From assembly GCA_963971535.1 (NCBI GenBank), contig OZ020585.1, positions 22,070,005-22,134,004 on the forward strand: 64,000 nt of DNA, given 5' to 3'. A program made the translations under genes and the position numbers. Each line of letters opens with the position of its first letter. Within the stretch, counting starts at the first letter, position 1. The notes under the pieces are model-generated. The model did not search any database. It worked only from the letters and a program-made list of their open reading frames with translations, and was not told the origin of the DNA. This document shows positions 21,836 to 45,472 of the stretch, piece by piece. The DNA is from Notolepis coatsorum (taxonomy: Eukaryota; Chordata; Actinopteri; Aulopiformes; Paralepididae).

Positions 21836-23680
21836 AAAGGAACACGCCAACTTTTGGCGAAATTAGCTTATTTGCCATCTACCCCGGAGTTAGACAAGCA
21901 GTACAGACCCTTTTCTTCTCTGTGCATGCAGTAGGAGTAGGAAGACCCGCACCGTTAGCCTAGCTTAGTGCCATTCACTGGAAGTAGGTTCATCCAGCTA
22001 GCCTAGTTCCCAACAGTCAGGAAATACACTCCAAATACAACTCCAAAAACTTTCCTGTAAACATGTTGTGACCTGTGTATTTACCACATGGAGAAATACT
22101 CATTTTAAATTAGACATTTACGTTTTCTAAGCAGATACATACTCAGAATTCTTTTTTGACGAACCATTGCTCCCCGGGCGCAGTGATTTCACGCATCACC
22201 TGAAAAGCTCTGTTAACCAGGAAACACGCTTTCATTGAGTGAAGTGGATATCAAACAGGGCTTTTCAGGTGATGCGTGAAATCACTGCGACCAGGCAGGC
22301 AGCAGTGGTTCGGCAAAAAATAGTTCAGAGTAAATGTCTAATTTAAAATGAGTATTTCTCCACGTGGTAAATACAAGTCACAGGTCACAACATGTTTACA
22401 GGAAAGTTTTGGAGTGTATTTCATGACTGTTGGGAACTAGGCTAGCTGGATGAACCTACTTCCAGTGAATGGCACTAAGCTAGGCTAACGGTGCGGGTCT
22501 TTCTACTAGAGTTGTTCCGATACCGATACTGGTATCGGAAATGCCGCCGATACTGCCTAAAATGCTGGTATCGGTATCGGCGAGTACACGTAAATTCTAG
22601 CCTCCGATCCCATGATGTAATTTATCTCCTGCCGAGTCCTGCGGAGAGTGAGGATTATAAAATGAACATGTTTTAAAGTGTGATGCTGTGTCATTTTAAC
22701 AGCAGATACACTTTCTTAAATTCCATTGTCCCCGACAGTGCGGTGTGACGGGGAGCTCGGACGGGAATCGGGATGTGTTTGGCTGGTGTTATGATAGCAT
22801 TAGCTGGAAAGATAGCTAGTTGGAACAACATCCGCTTTTAACGTTACATCAAATCAGATGATCGCCTGTCCTTTCTCCAGGACCTAACACTGTCCGTGAC
22901 CGTCTATCAACAATAATGCACCCACGGTGAATTGTATTTAAGTTAAGTAGCTACGGACTAGCGTTAGCTGACTATTACTAACGTTATCTTAATGTCAATT
23001 CGGGAAGACGAGCTAGGTCAGTTAGCTTAGCTTGATAACGTTACCGTGTCTAAAGTTGGTGCTATTCACATAATCCAGCAATAATGGCTGCAGACCTGCA
23101 AGCAAAGTACAGCAAGTGCCAAAGGATAAGAGTCTGAGGCGGAGTTTCAAAAGAGAATGTTGAATATTTATTTTGCATCAAAAATCACAACATGAACGTT
23201 CTATCTGCCACTAGCTTACAGACTGAATAGGGTATATCTGCAGAGCCACTGAGTAGCGAGTGCAACACCGTTTAATGTCCGTGTGGATCATTGGAGTAGG
23301 GTATATCTGCAGTGCTGCAGCCCATACTCATTGATTAATGATACTAATACAAATCTATACAATCACCTGTTGTTGAATAAATACTATACGTTCTAGTTAT
23401 TACTAAAAAACAGTATAACAGTATCTGAAAAAAAAAATAAAAATAAAAAATTATAATTTATATAATAAAAAAAAAAAAAAAATTATGCACTGGTATCGGA
23501 TAAATATCGGTATCGGCCGATACCCAAAGCTTAGGTATCGGAATCGGATCAGAAAGGGAAAAATGGTATCGGAACATCTCTACTTTCTACTCCTACTGCA
23601 TGCACAGAGAAGAAAAGGGTATGTACTGCTTGTCTAACTCCGGGGTAGATGGCAAATAAGAAATGTCCCCAAATGTTGGC
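21836..23680. mobile_element. Long foldback MITE, copy 2, split by a hAT-like element
   Basis: The left arm starts AAAGGAACACGCCAAC and runs through CCGTTAGCCTAGCTTAGTGC, AACTTTCCTGTAAACATG and GTGATTTCACGCATCACCTG. The right arm is its near-complete reverse complement (CAGGTGATGCGTGAAATCAC at about 22266, and so on), giving a hairpin with arms of several hundred bases. The right arm is interrupted by a 1,076-bp insertion at 22507-23582 and resumes TCCTACTGCATGCACAGAG. Confidence 0.88.
22507..23582. mobile_element. hAT-like element (TTCCGATACC type) nested in a foldback MITE
   Basis: Termini are TAGAGTTGTTCCGATACC and, reverse-complemented, TAGAGATGTTCCGATACC, with a perfect 8-bp duplication CTTTCTAC (22499-22506 and 23583-23590). 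Removing it restores the right arm of the host hairpin. Subterminal CCGATAC/GTATCGG repeats are numerous. There is no transposase frame. Confidence 0.94.
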
Positions 23681-23690
23681 TTTCAATGGC

Positions 23691-24823
23691 CAGTAGCCAC
23701 TGTGACATCATTATTAGAATGCTCAGTTCTCAAAATTCCAAATTCACATGTAAGATTGAACACACACACTCACATTTAACATCTTTCTACTGGTAAAATT
23801 GTAACCCGTCTCTTAGTAGAGGAGTTACCAGTGGCCTTCTGTTTACAGCACTAGCTGCTCTGTCTTTGTGTTGGCATAATGGCAAAGTGAAGATTTATGT
23901 CCGGTCTTTCATTATGTGCACCTGATATAAATCTTGTATCTTTTGAGTCTTTAAAACATGCTTGTATTCTTCTTCATTGCTATTTGGGGTCTGTGTGATA
24001 AAGGTACAATATGAAACCTGAAATATAATCTTCGATTGACCAGTTTTTCCTGAGCCAAACCTGTTTTTATGAATATGGGGAAAAGGGGGGAGGCCTGTTA
24101 TGTCTCTCCACCACAATAAGGCTTGTCATTGTTAGTTTGATGGAGGCTGCCTTGTGGCATTTTTGACTTACAGTTTTGAACTCGACGATAAGAACAAACT
24201 CATTCCGTTCTGGTCCACTGTCATGACGGTGTGGAAGTAATGTCCTGACAGACCACTGTTGACGGAAAAACAACAATACTCATGACAATATTACATGGGC
24301 CTTCCAGATAGACAAAAGGGGTGTTATCTAGCTAAACCTAATTATTGTTCACCATGTGTTGCTATTGGCAAACAGCAACAAACCCAACAGGAAGTCCACT
24401 GTCGCCGTAGCTATTGCCTAGCAATGTACTAAGCAAAGATTTATGTCTTGCCTTTCCATTAGGTGAACCTGATATAAATCTTAGGTATAGTATGATCCTT
24501 TATAACTGAGTTGTAATTGGGTCAGCAGGACGGCCCTTTGAGTCTTTGAAGAATGGTTGTATTCTTCCTATTTGCTATTTTCTTCAAAAGGGCCTGTGTG
24601 ATGAAACCTAAAATAAATATGTATTCATAAATATTCAGCAACCCAACTGTAGTCGTAGTTGTTGCCTAGCAACGCACCAAGCTTTCCACCAACAGAAAGC
24701 GCCTACAGAGGGTTGCAAAACGTCCTGTCAGCTATTGAAATCAGCAAACACTGCAACAGGGAAATAAACTTGGATCCGAGCCGTCGCCTGAAACCGTCTA
24801 TAACCTCAAAACCCTTTTTCCAG
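23691..24823. other. Stretch with a diverged local duplication upstream of the first recognised exon
   Basis: The block 23885-24045 (AAGATTTATGTC, ACCTGATATAAATCTT, TTTGAGTCTTTAAAACATGC, CTGTGTGATAAAGG) is repeated in diverged form at about 24435-24620. Blocks near 24358-24430 and 24640-24680 are likewise related (GTAGCTATTGCCTAGCAA / GTAGTTGTTGCCTAGCAA). 24724-24790 matches 1126-1192. No exon was seen before 24824. Confidence 0.55.
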
Positions 24824-37077
<12,254 letters not shown>

Positions 37078-38800
37078 GGAAATCACTTCCTGATGTTCCT
37101 CTTCCCATCTACCCCCTCACTGGTTTGATCTCGGGACTGCTGCGTCTCTTCGAGATCAAGGGTAGTGACTGTTCCAAGAAATGGCCGCTACAAAAGTGTT
37201 TTTTCTTTTTCTTTTTTCAAGGTCAAACTGTTTGTACACTCAGGTAATCCCACTCTGTTACGCTGTCACTTTGATTACTGTTGTGTTCATGAATAACAGA
37301 ACCGTCAGGAACCTTCCAGAACAAGAATTGTCTTAAGAACCACGATAACAGACAATGTGGTTTTTATTTTTTTAAGGGTACTCCCAGTATTCAGGTATTG
37401 TATGTGAACGGCCGTCTCTCACAACATCCCAATGTCAGTGGAGCAGGGATGTTTGAGAAAAGAAATACGGACTCTCGCCAGAGATGGTACAAAGGGACAG
37501 GGTAACCATTTTGGAAGCAGGCAACCTGAATTTAAAGTTGAGTCGGGGAGAGACTTTCGAGAGAAAATGCATGTACGACAATCAAAAGGTTTTTGAGGTT
37601 TCTTCCTGTGATGTCATTTTACGGACACTTTGTAAAGGTCCTTGGTAACTCGGCATGCTTAACATTGCCAAGATTCAAGAGATGTATTCGTCACATACAT
37701 ACATACATACATACATACACGAGACATGTAGTGAAATGAAGGTGGCCATGCATAAGTCACCTGATAACTCGTCATTGTTATAATGAACCTAGGCAATCGT
37801 CACATTCGTATAATGTAGAGGTCATCTACCTGCATAACTACTTTCGTTTGGATGTGCTATTTGAATATGCAGGTCATTTATGAGCTATAAGGAAAATGTA
37901 TGACAGTAGTTGGAATAATAGACAACTTTTGATGATGTACTCCTAAGCCAATTATTGAGTTTGTGTCCAGGTCAGAGTCGAGTATGTGTCTCCTCTTTTC
38001 CTCCGCATGTGTTCCACTGTGTGTATTGCAGAAGGGAGGTGCTGTGTATCTAAATAAGGAAGTATGAAAAATGTTCGCTACACAAAATAGAATTGAATTG
38101 AAAACCTTTATTTATCCCCATAGTAGGGAGATTCAGGTGTCCATCACAGCATCAGTACATGTTAAAAATACAAACATAATAAATAGAGCTAAAAAGTGAA
38201 GGAGAGGGGAAAAAATAGTATATTTCAGGTTGTTATTGTCCATATAGCAGATCACCTAGTCCGCGGCGGTTAGCCCGTCCTGGCCCTGCCTGGTTGTGAA
38301 GCTTGATAGCTACTGGCACAAAGGACTGCCCGAAACGCTATCAAAATATGGTGGTGCAAACCGGTGCTTTGTCATGCGTAGGCTGTAGTGTGTTTCTTCT
38401 CTCCTCTAAATGCCGTATCACTTCCTCCTAGTCGGCACGGGGGCCACGGGCATGTGTTTGAAACGAGCCACTACTCTCCGAAACCGCTCATCTCATTGCC
38501 TCGAAATGACATCTCTGTTGCACTGAATGTAACCCGAGGCGACACTAGGCTGTGGAAGGTCAACCTGCTTGAGGAAACGGGGTGTACAGAACTGACACCG
38601 AGAGGACAATTTGATCTCCGGTAACACGATGACCTACTAATGCATATGAATGTATTCCTCGTCGGGTCCCGTGGAGATCAAACACAATGTCACCGCTGTA
38701 ACCGAGATTAGCTGCAGTGAATGTAACGTTGTGGCGATGTCATTGTCCCTTGTTGCATTAGGTCCTCAACCAATAAAAGCCCTGTGGCGTCTTTTGTTTT
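37078..38800 (+). other. Probable 3' UTR of the plus-strand gene
   Basis: No further coding sequence follows the stop. The region contains a (CATA)n run (37693-37719) and a repeat at about 38088-38340 whose start, ACCTTTATTTATCCCCATAG, resembles a LINE-derived tail in minus orientation. A consensus AATAAA occurs at 38772-38777. The extent to that signal is inference. Confidence 0.4.
38772..38777 (+). terminator. Candidate polyadenylation signal AATAAA
   Basis: AATAAA in CAACCAATAAAAGCCC, followed within 30 bases by a T/G-rich stretch (GTCTTTTGTTTTGAG) suitable as a downstream element. It is 1.7 kb after the stop codon of the plus-strand gene. Confidence 0.4.
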
Positions 38801-39413
38801 GAGCATTGATTTTTTTGTATAATGTCCAGAATATATTTCTGATTCATCACCTTTGTATTGGAAAATCTGTGTTTGGTTTCCCAGAGCATTTGTAGCTCAA
38901 GTGGTTCTTTGGTTTATCAGTCCCATCACATTCATGTTCCTACAATTATTTGGGATTAAATTAATCGTTTCATCGAAAAGAGGTCAAAATTAAATATTTT
39001 GTGATGAGCTGAATTTTGCACGATCAACGTATTAACTCGTTTGATTTAGAAGATTAATCTATTTTTCCCCACCACCAGAAGTGTATCTTATCTTTATGAA
39101 CGATGGGACGATGAAAAGCTGTACACTGTATGTAGGCAAGGGGTTGGTAGTATGATTAATCTTCCTCCCCAGGTATATGTGCATGTGAAAATGCAGCCTA
39201 TATTTAAAACAAAGCCCTTAAGCCCCAAATCAACTGAGTGAGCGAGTGAGAAATTGGGCCAAATTTGCAGATATGGATCTATCTGGAACGTCTATGAAAT
39301 GATCCATTGTCCTACAAAATTTGTGATAAGCTGCAACCAATTTGGCTGCAGGAAACCTCATTTCCACTGCTTATTGCTGCCTGGATACATGGTTTAACAT
39401 GAGCACTGTATCC
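38801..39413. other. Intergenic, nothing recognised
   Basis: AT-rich sequence without exon-like frames or clear mobile element ends. Confidence 0.5.
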
Positions 39414-39960
39414 ATTATCTACAGGCCCGTTTCTTGCCATATGCGGACTATGTGGTTGCATAGGGCCCCCAAAGCCACCAGGGGCCCCCTAAATATACAT
39501 ATATATATTTTGATTCACTCAATACACTGTATACTTATATATATATATATATCCTGTAGGGATGTAACAAATCATCAGCTTAAATTTTTTTACCGATAGC
39601 TTATGACTGCAAGTGGGCATTTCTTTATACAAATAAATAAATACATAAGTAGCTTACTGACAAAGATTTTGCATTTTCAAACTTTATTTTCTTTATCTTA
39701 AATAGTTCCATTTAAATTTCAATATTGTAAGTCAGAAATTTAAGGAAAATGCAGTATCCGTCTCATTCATGTGCATTTTGGAGATGTTATAATGCAGATT
39801 CGGTAAATCCTGTACGTTTTCAGGAGTTTCTTGATGTAGGGGAGCCCCAGTGTTTCCTATTCATTATAATTTTCTGTCATTGCTGGGGTAAACTTGAGAT
39901 GTTTGATTTGAATTTGTGAGAAAAAAAGATATACGTTTTTTTTACTGATCTGTTTTCATC

Positions 39961-40919
39961 TTAACACTTTAATCGCCATGGGTTAAATTCATAATTTACC
40001 ATCCCTCGCCAGCTCTATTTGTCTATGGAGAAGTTCCCCTTCTTTGCAGGGCTATAACTTTTTAAATTCTATTGCTAAATTGCCATTATTATGGCCCATT
40101 CAATGTCCTATATGTATTGTTCAGGGTGTAGCAACGTTAAACTTTTTCATTCACATATTCATACTAAAATATGGTCTAAAGTATAAGTATGTTTTTATCG
40201 TTTTCTGCAGCTTTCTTCAGAACGTGATTTATAGCCCTAAATGCATTATATTGATGATCAAATACAGTTTGGTAGGAATCTGTGCGAGATAAAAAATGTC
40301 AACTGGACGTGGTTCTAGAAGTTTCTACGCATCATCTGATGATGACCGGATGGGCGGGGGATCGTTTATAATTCCGTGGGCAGCGTTAGATGATTCATCC
40401 AGAGTGGGTCATATGTTCATCAGATCAGTTAGTATAGAAGACGTTAGAATATAACGCTGAATCTTACCGTGGCTTCCTCGCGCCGCTGGCAGATGAGCGT
40501 GGAACAGAATTTTTTCTATTATGGGATGGAGAAATGCCCGATCCATTTCCAGGTTGTATAATAGTATATACGTCCAAATCATGTTGTTTTTTCGAGTTAT
40601 TTGCACCGATCGATGTTCACTGTGTCAATACGGAGTCTCTCTAACGATAGCGAGTGCCCGGACCACATATGGATGAGCACTACCGGTTCAAAGGTTAATT
40701 TCCGGCTGGCGATCTGCCGATCGGCCACCAGATGGCGCTCTTGAACCGCTAGAGAGTTGAGTGGAGCTTTGCACTGTGTCTCAGGGCTCCGGAAAGGAAA
40801 TATGATTTCGATGACAGATTTTTGAAATATTGACATCAAAGACGAGTTACGGCGTCTTCGGCAGAATGAGCATGGCTAGGAATGACGTGTAAACTTGTTC
40901 ACGGCGATCATAGTGTTAA
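39961..40919. mobile_element. piggyBac-like TTAA-flanked element, copy 3
   Basis: TTAA at 39961-39964 and 40916-40919. Ends TTAACACTTTAATCGCC and, reverse-complemented, TTAACACTATGATCGCC match at 15 of 17 bases. No transposase. Nested in the hAT element 39422-41613. Confidence 0.75.
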
Positions 40920-41415
40920 CTCATTGACTGCCACGCTGTTTTCCCATCTTTACTCCCTGGCGCCAGCGTTATTGACCATTTTTACGATGTTTGCGGACCC
41001 ATCGTATATCCCATATTATAGCTATGGAGACAATAGTATGGCTCATTTGACAGGCACTATTTATAGTCCAACACTGACAAACCAGTTTTCTACATACTTT
41101 TGTTTGTGCGCTACTCTACACTAAACATCGCCCTGTCCAGTCTAGTTTTCTATGCATATGCGCAAATCGTTCGGGTTGCTCGCCTGTAACCTATATTATT
41201 TCCAAATCAAAGGTATATACCATATAGATGCGTCTTCACAAAGTCATCAAGGGGGGGGGGGGTCGTTTTACGAAGCTGCGATCATTACCAAAAGCATGTT
41301 TTAGGTTCGGTAAAATACGACGCTGTGATCAATACAAGCGCATGTTTTAGGTTCGGTAAAATAGACCTTACCTTTGTAAGAAGGTACTCCAAATTGAATA
41401 ATCCCAGTAGTTCCA
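40916..41415. mobile_element. piggyBac-like element, right end not found
   Basis: Begins TTAACTCATTGACTGCC at the shared TTAA, as in the 15193 copy, and contains the family's poly-G block (about 41251-41262). A tandemly repeated block CATGTTTTAGGTTCGGTAAA lies at 41296-41360. The right terminus was not identified; the limit given is approximate. Confidence 0.5.
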
Positions 41416-41621
41416 TCGTGATCGCCATTACCAGTGTGCATTGGGCCTGGCTAGAATACGGAAAACAATAGGTTTCAGGTGAGATTGATGCATTTAAATG
41501 TTAAATGCATGCCCACCTTAAAGGGTTTGGAATCCCCCCACCATAGTTTCACAAAATAGGGGCCCCCGAACAACATTTCGCATAGGGCCAACAAAAAGCT
41601 AGAAACGGCCCTGATTATCTA

Positions 41622-42079
41622 CATGCAAATCTCTAGTGGCAAATTAAAGGGAGCTGGATATTTATACAAGTGTTGTGACAGTCTGATGCAAGATGTACAA
41701 GTAACAGCTTTTGACAGTTGTTGACCTTTGTAGCCGACTGGTGTGAAATCTGGTAGGAGGCATTGGCAAACATCAATATCTGTCATTGTGGCAAATTTCA
41801 CATCTCTTATCATGCAATTTTTGCAAAAAAGTGCCACCATGTGGCATGTGGTCGAATGAATCACCATCATGGAGGTGTGAAGTTGGGAGCAAATCAGACA
41901 GTGTTCACAAGTAACACTTCACTTCCTCTTTACAGTACGTTCTTCCAAAATCCGATGTGGTGGTCATGTGTTTTCAGAATCACACAGTGAAAGACGTTCA
42001 TCCCTAGATGCCACACAGCAGGTTTTGTGAGAATTGGGTGGACAACCTAGGACCACTGGGGGGGGGGGGGGGGGTCATG
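41622..42079. other. Intergenic with poly-G run
   Basis: Nothing recognised except a G homopolymer of about 17 bases (42058-42074) next to the foldback element. Confidence 0.5.
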
Positions 42080-42408
42080 TTAAGGAACACGCCAACATTT
42101 TGGGAAATTAGCTTACAGTCTTCTCCAGAGACAAGAAGAGAGATACCAGTCTCCTCTCTGTGCGTTCAGTAGAAAGCTATCTGGCTGCATGTTAGCCTAG
42201 CTTAGCACAATGAATGGAAGCGGACATGGCCGGTTAGCCTTCGGGAGAGGTGTTAGTTGGACAATGCCTAGGCTAACCGGCCATGTCCGCTTCCATTCAT
42301 TGTGCTAAGCTAGGCTAAAGTGCAGCCAGAGAACTGGTATCCATCTTCTTGTCTCTCTCTGGAGAAGACAATAAGCTAATTTCCCAAAATGTTGGCGTGT
42401 TCTTTTAA
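42080..42408. mobile_element. TTAA-flanked foldback MITE, copy 3
   Basis: TTAA at 42080-42083 and 42405-42408. Arms start GGAACACGCCAACATTTTGG and end CCCAAAATGTTGGCGTGTTC. The inner arms CTAGCTTAGCACAATGAATG / CATTCATTGTGCTAAGCTAG are perfect inverted copies, with GGCCGGTTAGCC/GGCTAACCGGCC next to the loop. Same family as 5866 and 21836. Confidence 0.88.
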
Positions 42409-44600
42409 ATGCAAAATGGTGGCGAAGTTGTAGAACAGTTTGTTGTATACGTGTACAAAGTCTCATGTCAGTCGGACTTACAGTGTAAGTTATGGCTTTT
42501 CAAAGTTTGACATTTTGACCTTCAGTTATAGCGCCACCACATTTGTGGGACCGACAGATTACATCTTAGTCACAGCTAAAACAAACTGTCCAGACTTCTT
42601 AGTTTTAGAAACTGGCCCATACGATTAAATGATCGTAAATCTGGCTGGTGGAGTGACATGAGACTTCTGAAGGCCATCTCACCAATGCATGCCAAGAGGA
42701 CTGGGAAGTATTTCACAAAGCAAGATTAGCCAAATTAGCCAGACACATTTTAGAAAGAGTCAACTATAATCCTGATGTTTTGAATTTGAATCTGTAACAT
42801 GACTCAGTCATACATATTTGATTCTGAACAAAACGGCAAAAGGTTATTCAATTATACTTTTGGCAAGTTATCTGGTTAACTGCGTAGTCCTGCGTAGATA
42901 TAGCGCCAAAGCCTGCAAGCTTCTTAGTGCCTGATCAGGCCCTAGGAGACCACTTATCTCATGTATCTCCGTGAGTCAGATACATTTTAAAAGTTAGCCA
43001 GATACATTTAAAAAAATAAAAAAAAATGTGTTGGATTTGAATCTAACATGACTCACTCGTACATATTTGATAAATGTTCATTCTGAACAGAATGGCAGTT
43101 ATCTTGTTAACTGTGTAGCCCTGCTTTAGTGAAACAGCCCCCTCCCAGGTTGGTTACCATCCATGATAACTAGGTCAAGAAGCTGAACATTACACCGAAG
43201 ATATCTAGAACAGCAAAGCCTGCAAGCTTCTTAGTGCCTGATCAGACCCTAGGAGAAGCGCTCCGTGAGTGTGTGAATTTGAAGGAAGGTAAAAGGGGCT
43301 CTGACGTCAGCATGACTGGGTTAAGAGTGAGAAGAAGGGGCCGGTCGTGACAGTGAAAGGATGGATGCTTGGAAGAATTTCGTAAGTCATGATGGGTGTT
43401 TATGAAAGGAGGCTAAGCACGAGGAGTGAGAGAAAGCAGAGCGAGGATTAACCTCTCACCCCCCTCTCTCTCGTGTTTTCGGCCACTCACCGCACTGTAA
43501 ATAAAGAAGAAATACTAAGAAAATTATCTTTGGTGGGGGAGTTGGGGTTGAGTGACCAAGAAGGATTTACAGTTTACACTTTGAAACAAACACAAAGAGT
43601 ACTATTTACAGACAATTTTATTATTCAAATAAAAATATGTCATAAAAGTCATAGAAAGAAATGTATTTTCAAGAGTTCAAGAGGCTGAACTGGGAGCTGA
43701 AACAAGGTAAGAAGAGAGAGAGAACTAATGGAACATCGGTGGGATTTCATAAGACTGCGTCTAATCCTGCTCTAGGTTGACAAACACACGCGTGCTTCTT
43801 AAAGCTGAGTCACTCATAAAAGGACAATCTTGTTAAAAAGAGAACTTTGAGGAGGGACAGGCGTGCGACGCACGTGCACACACACACAGTAATTATCAGC
43901 TTGTTTCATCCAGTAGTAAGTCATCCCAAGTGTCCAGATGGCCAGAATAGCTGCTTCAAGTGCTCTCCCTCTCTCCACCACACACACACTACTTTGGAAA
44001 AACAATAAAACAACATCAACAAACAGTTATTATGGCTGTGACAGCGTCCCAGTACATACCTGGGGCCACAGAAAACCTTGTACAATTCCCCTGTGCACTT
44101 ATGAGTGTTGCTTATATTTGCTCAAACTCGCAACATCCAATGACACACCAAGCAAAGCTACTTGATTGCTGTACTATTATCTATAGTCTGGTGAGAAAGA
44201 TGATCCCAGTCCACTTTTAGAGCATCTTTCTTGCCAGATCATCATATTATTATTATTATCATATTACAACAATCAAGTTGGTGTGCTTGGGCGTGTGATT
44301 GCGCGTTGGGGGTTTGAGCAAATACGAGTGAACTTGTTACACAGGGAAATTGCATGGCATTTCCTGCGGCCCAGGTATGCTCTCGCCAGCAGCTGATGCG
44401 GCTAGGTTATGGCCAGGTTATGGTCAGCGCCAGTAAACTGAAGCCAAGCAAAGGAGGGATAATAAGACTGAATGTCAAGTGGATTTGACTGGCGAGGGGG
44501 AGTAGCCTAAGTAAAAAGAAAACTGACCCGAGGTCAGTGAATCCAACACCTGTTCCTCTATTTTCTACCCACTTGGCTGATGTATAATAGAGTCGATTCA
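42409..44600. other. Intergenic with a diverged ~280-bp local duplication
   Basis: The block 42740-42955 (TCAGTCATACATATTTGATT, GTTATCTGGTTAACTG, AAAGCCTGCAAGCTTCTTAG) recurs in diverged form at 43000-43255 (GTACATATTTGATAAA, CAAAGCCTGCAAGCTTCTTA). The rest holds no recognised gene. A short CA run lies near 43877 and an (ATT) run near 44249. Confidence 0.55.
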
Positions 44601-44614
44601 AAATTGTTATTTAA

Positions 44615-44771
44615 TTTATTTTTAAAAAGGACAACATTCAAGTGGCATTATTTACAGGGAGGAGAAAGGAGAGGAGGTGCCAGCAGTGGGCAGGTCCTTG
44701 GCGACGACTATTCCCTGCACTTGCCAAATCTGGAGATAATGCCAATTAAAGTGTTCTGCCCCTTGTTTATT
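44615..44771 (-). terminator. Candidate polyadenylation signals for slc4a1ap
   Basis: AATAAA on the minus strand occurs at 44766-44771 and 44615-44620, 650-810 bases downstream of the slc4a1ap stop codon. Either could end the transcript; nothing in the sequence decides between them. Confidence 0.3.
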
Positions 44772-45009
44772 TACCCAATTGGGAAGAAGACAAAGCCTGG
44801 CCTGAAGTGACGAGAGAAAAGGGAAAAGCTGCCGTCGCCATCCCCTAGCAACATGGGACGTCCAAATGTCAAGTTGTGATGTTGATTCACATTTCAGTCC
44901 ATTACAGGCTCCCGGGAAATATCACTTTTGTTTCCCTGGGTTTTCTCACATGATATGAAGTCTTAAGATTGTGAGATGGTTCATCACATTCTCAGACAGA
45001 AGTGACGAG

Positions 45010-45380
45010 CCGATTGAAGGTGATGTGTTGCTGTAGGTGGTTGTCTACAGTGCTGTGTTGCTGGAGGTGGTTATCTGCAGTCCTGTGTTGCTGGAGGTGG
45101 TTGTCTGCAGTCCTGTGTTGCTGGAGGTGGTTGTCTACAGTCCTGTGTTGCTGGAGGTGGTTGTCTGCAGTCCTGTGTTGCTGTAGGTGGTTGTCTACAG
45201 TCCTGTGTTGCTGTAGGTGGTTGTCTGCAGTCCTGTGTTGCTGTAGGTGGTTGTCTACAGTCCTGTGTTGCTGTAGGTGGTTGTCTGCAGTCCTGTGTTG
45301 CTGTAGGTGGTTGTCTACAGTCCTGTGTTGCTGTAGGTGGTTGTCTGCAGTCCTGTGTTGCTGTAGTGTAGGTGGTTGTC
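45010..45380. repeat. 30-bp minisatellite in the probable 3' UTR of slc4a1ap
   Basis: About 12 units of GTGTTGCTGTAGGTGGTTGT plus CTRCAGTCCT. Two variants alternate regularly: CTACAG and CTGCAG in successive units from about 45130 to 45350, so the array probably grew by duplication of a 60-bp pair. Because 30 is a multiple of three, long frames are open on both strands; these are not genes. The array begins about 40 bases after the slc4a1ap stop. Confidence 0.95.
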
Positions 45381-45422
45381 TGCAGTATGAAGGGAGGGGA
45401 AAAGTCTCTTTTGTGTCTTCTC

Positions 45423-45472
45423 TCAGTAGCTGTATTTGTCATTGAGGTGAGTGCGACCGTCTCCAGTCTGAT
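45423..45472 (-). CDS. slc4a1ap: slc4a1ap terminal exon
   Basis: The minus-strand acceptor CTCTTTCACAG precedes 45472. The 50 bases enter in phase 1 and complete DQTGDGRTHLNDKYSY followed by TGA (45425-45423). The TGDGRTHLND block is the extreme C-terminus of vertebrate kanadaptins, which normally end …NDKYGY or similar; here the final residues are YSY. Confidence 0.93.

Larger units (their letters stand above)
39422..41613. mobile_element. hAT-like element with nested piggyBac-like insertions
   Basis: A perfect 8-bp duplication ATTATCTA (39414-39421 and 41614-41621) flanks ends CAGGCCCGTTTCTTGCC and, reverse-complemented, CAGGGCCGTTTCTAGCT. Subterminal CATAGGGCCCCC-type motifs are inverted (39457-39480 and about 41560-41590). 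TTAA-flanked elements occupy much of the middle. No transposase frame is present. Confidence 0.9.

Noticed and set aside
45002..45445. Frames of 147 (plus) and 123 (minus) codons
   Set aside because: Encoded by the 30-bp minisatellite on both strands. The minus-strand frame overlaps the terminal slc4a1ap exon but in a different reading frame.
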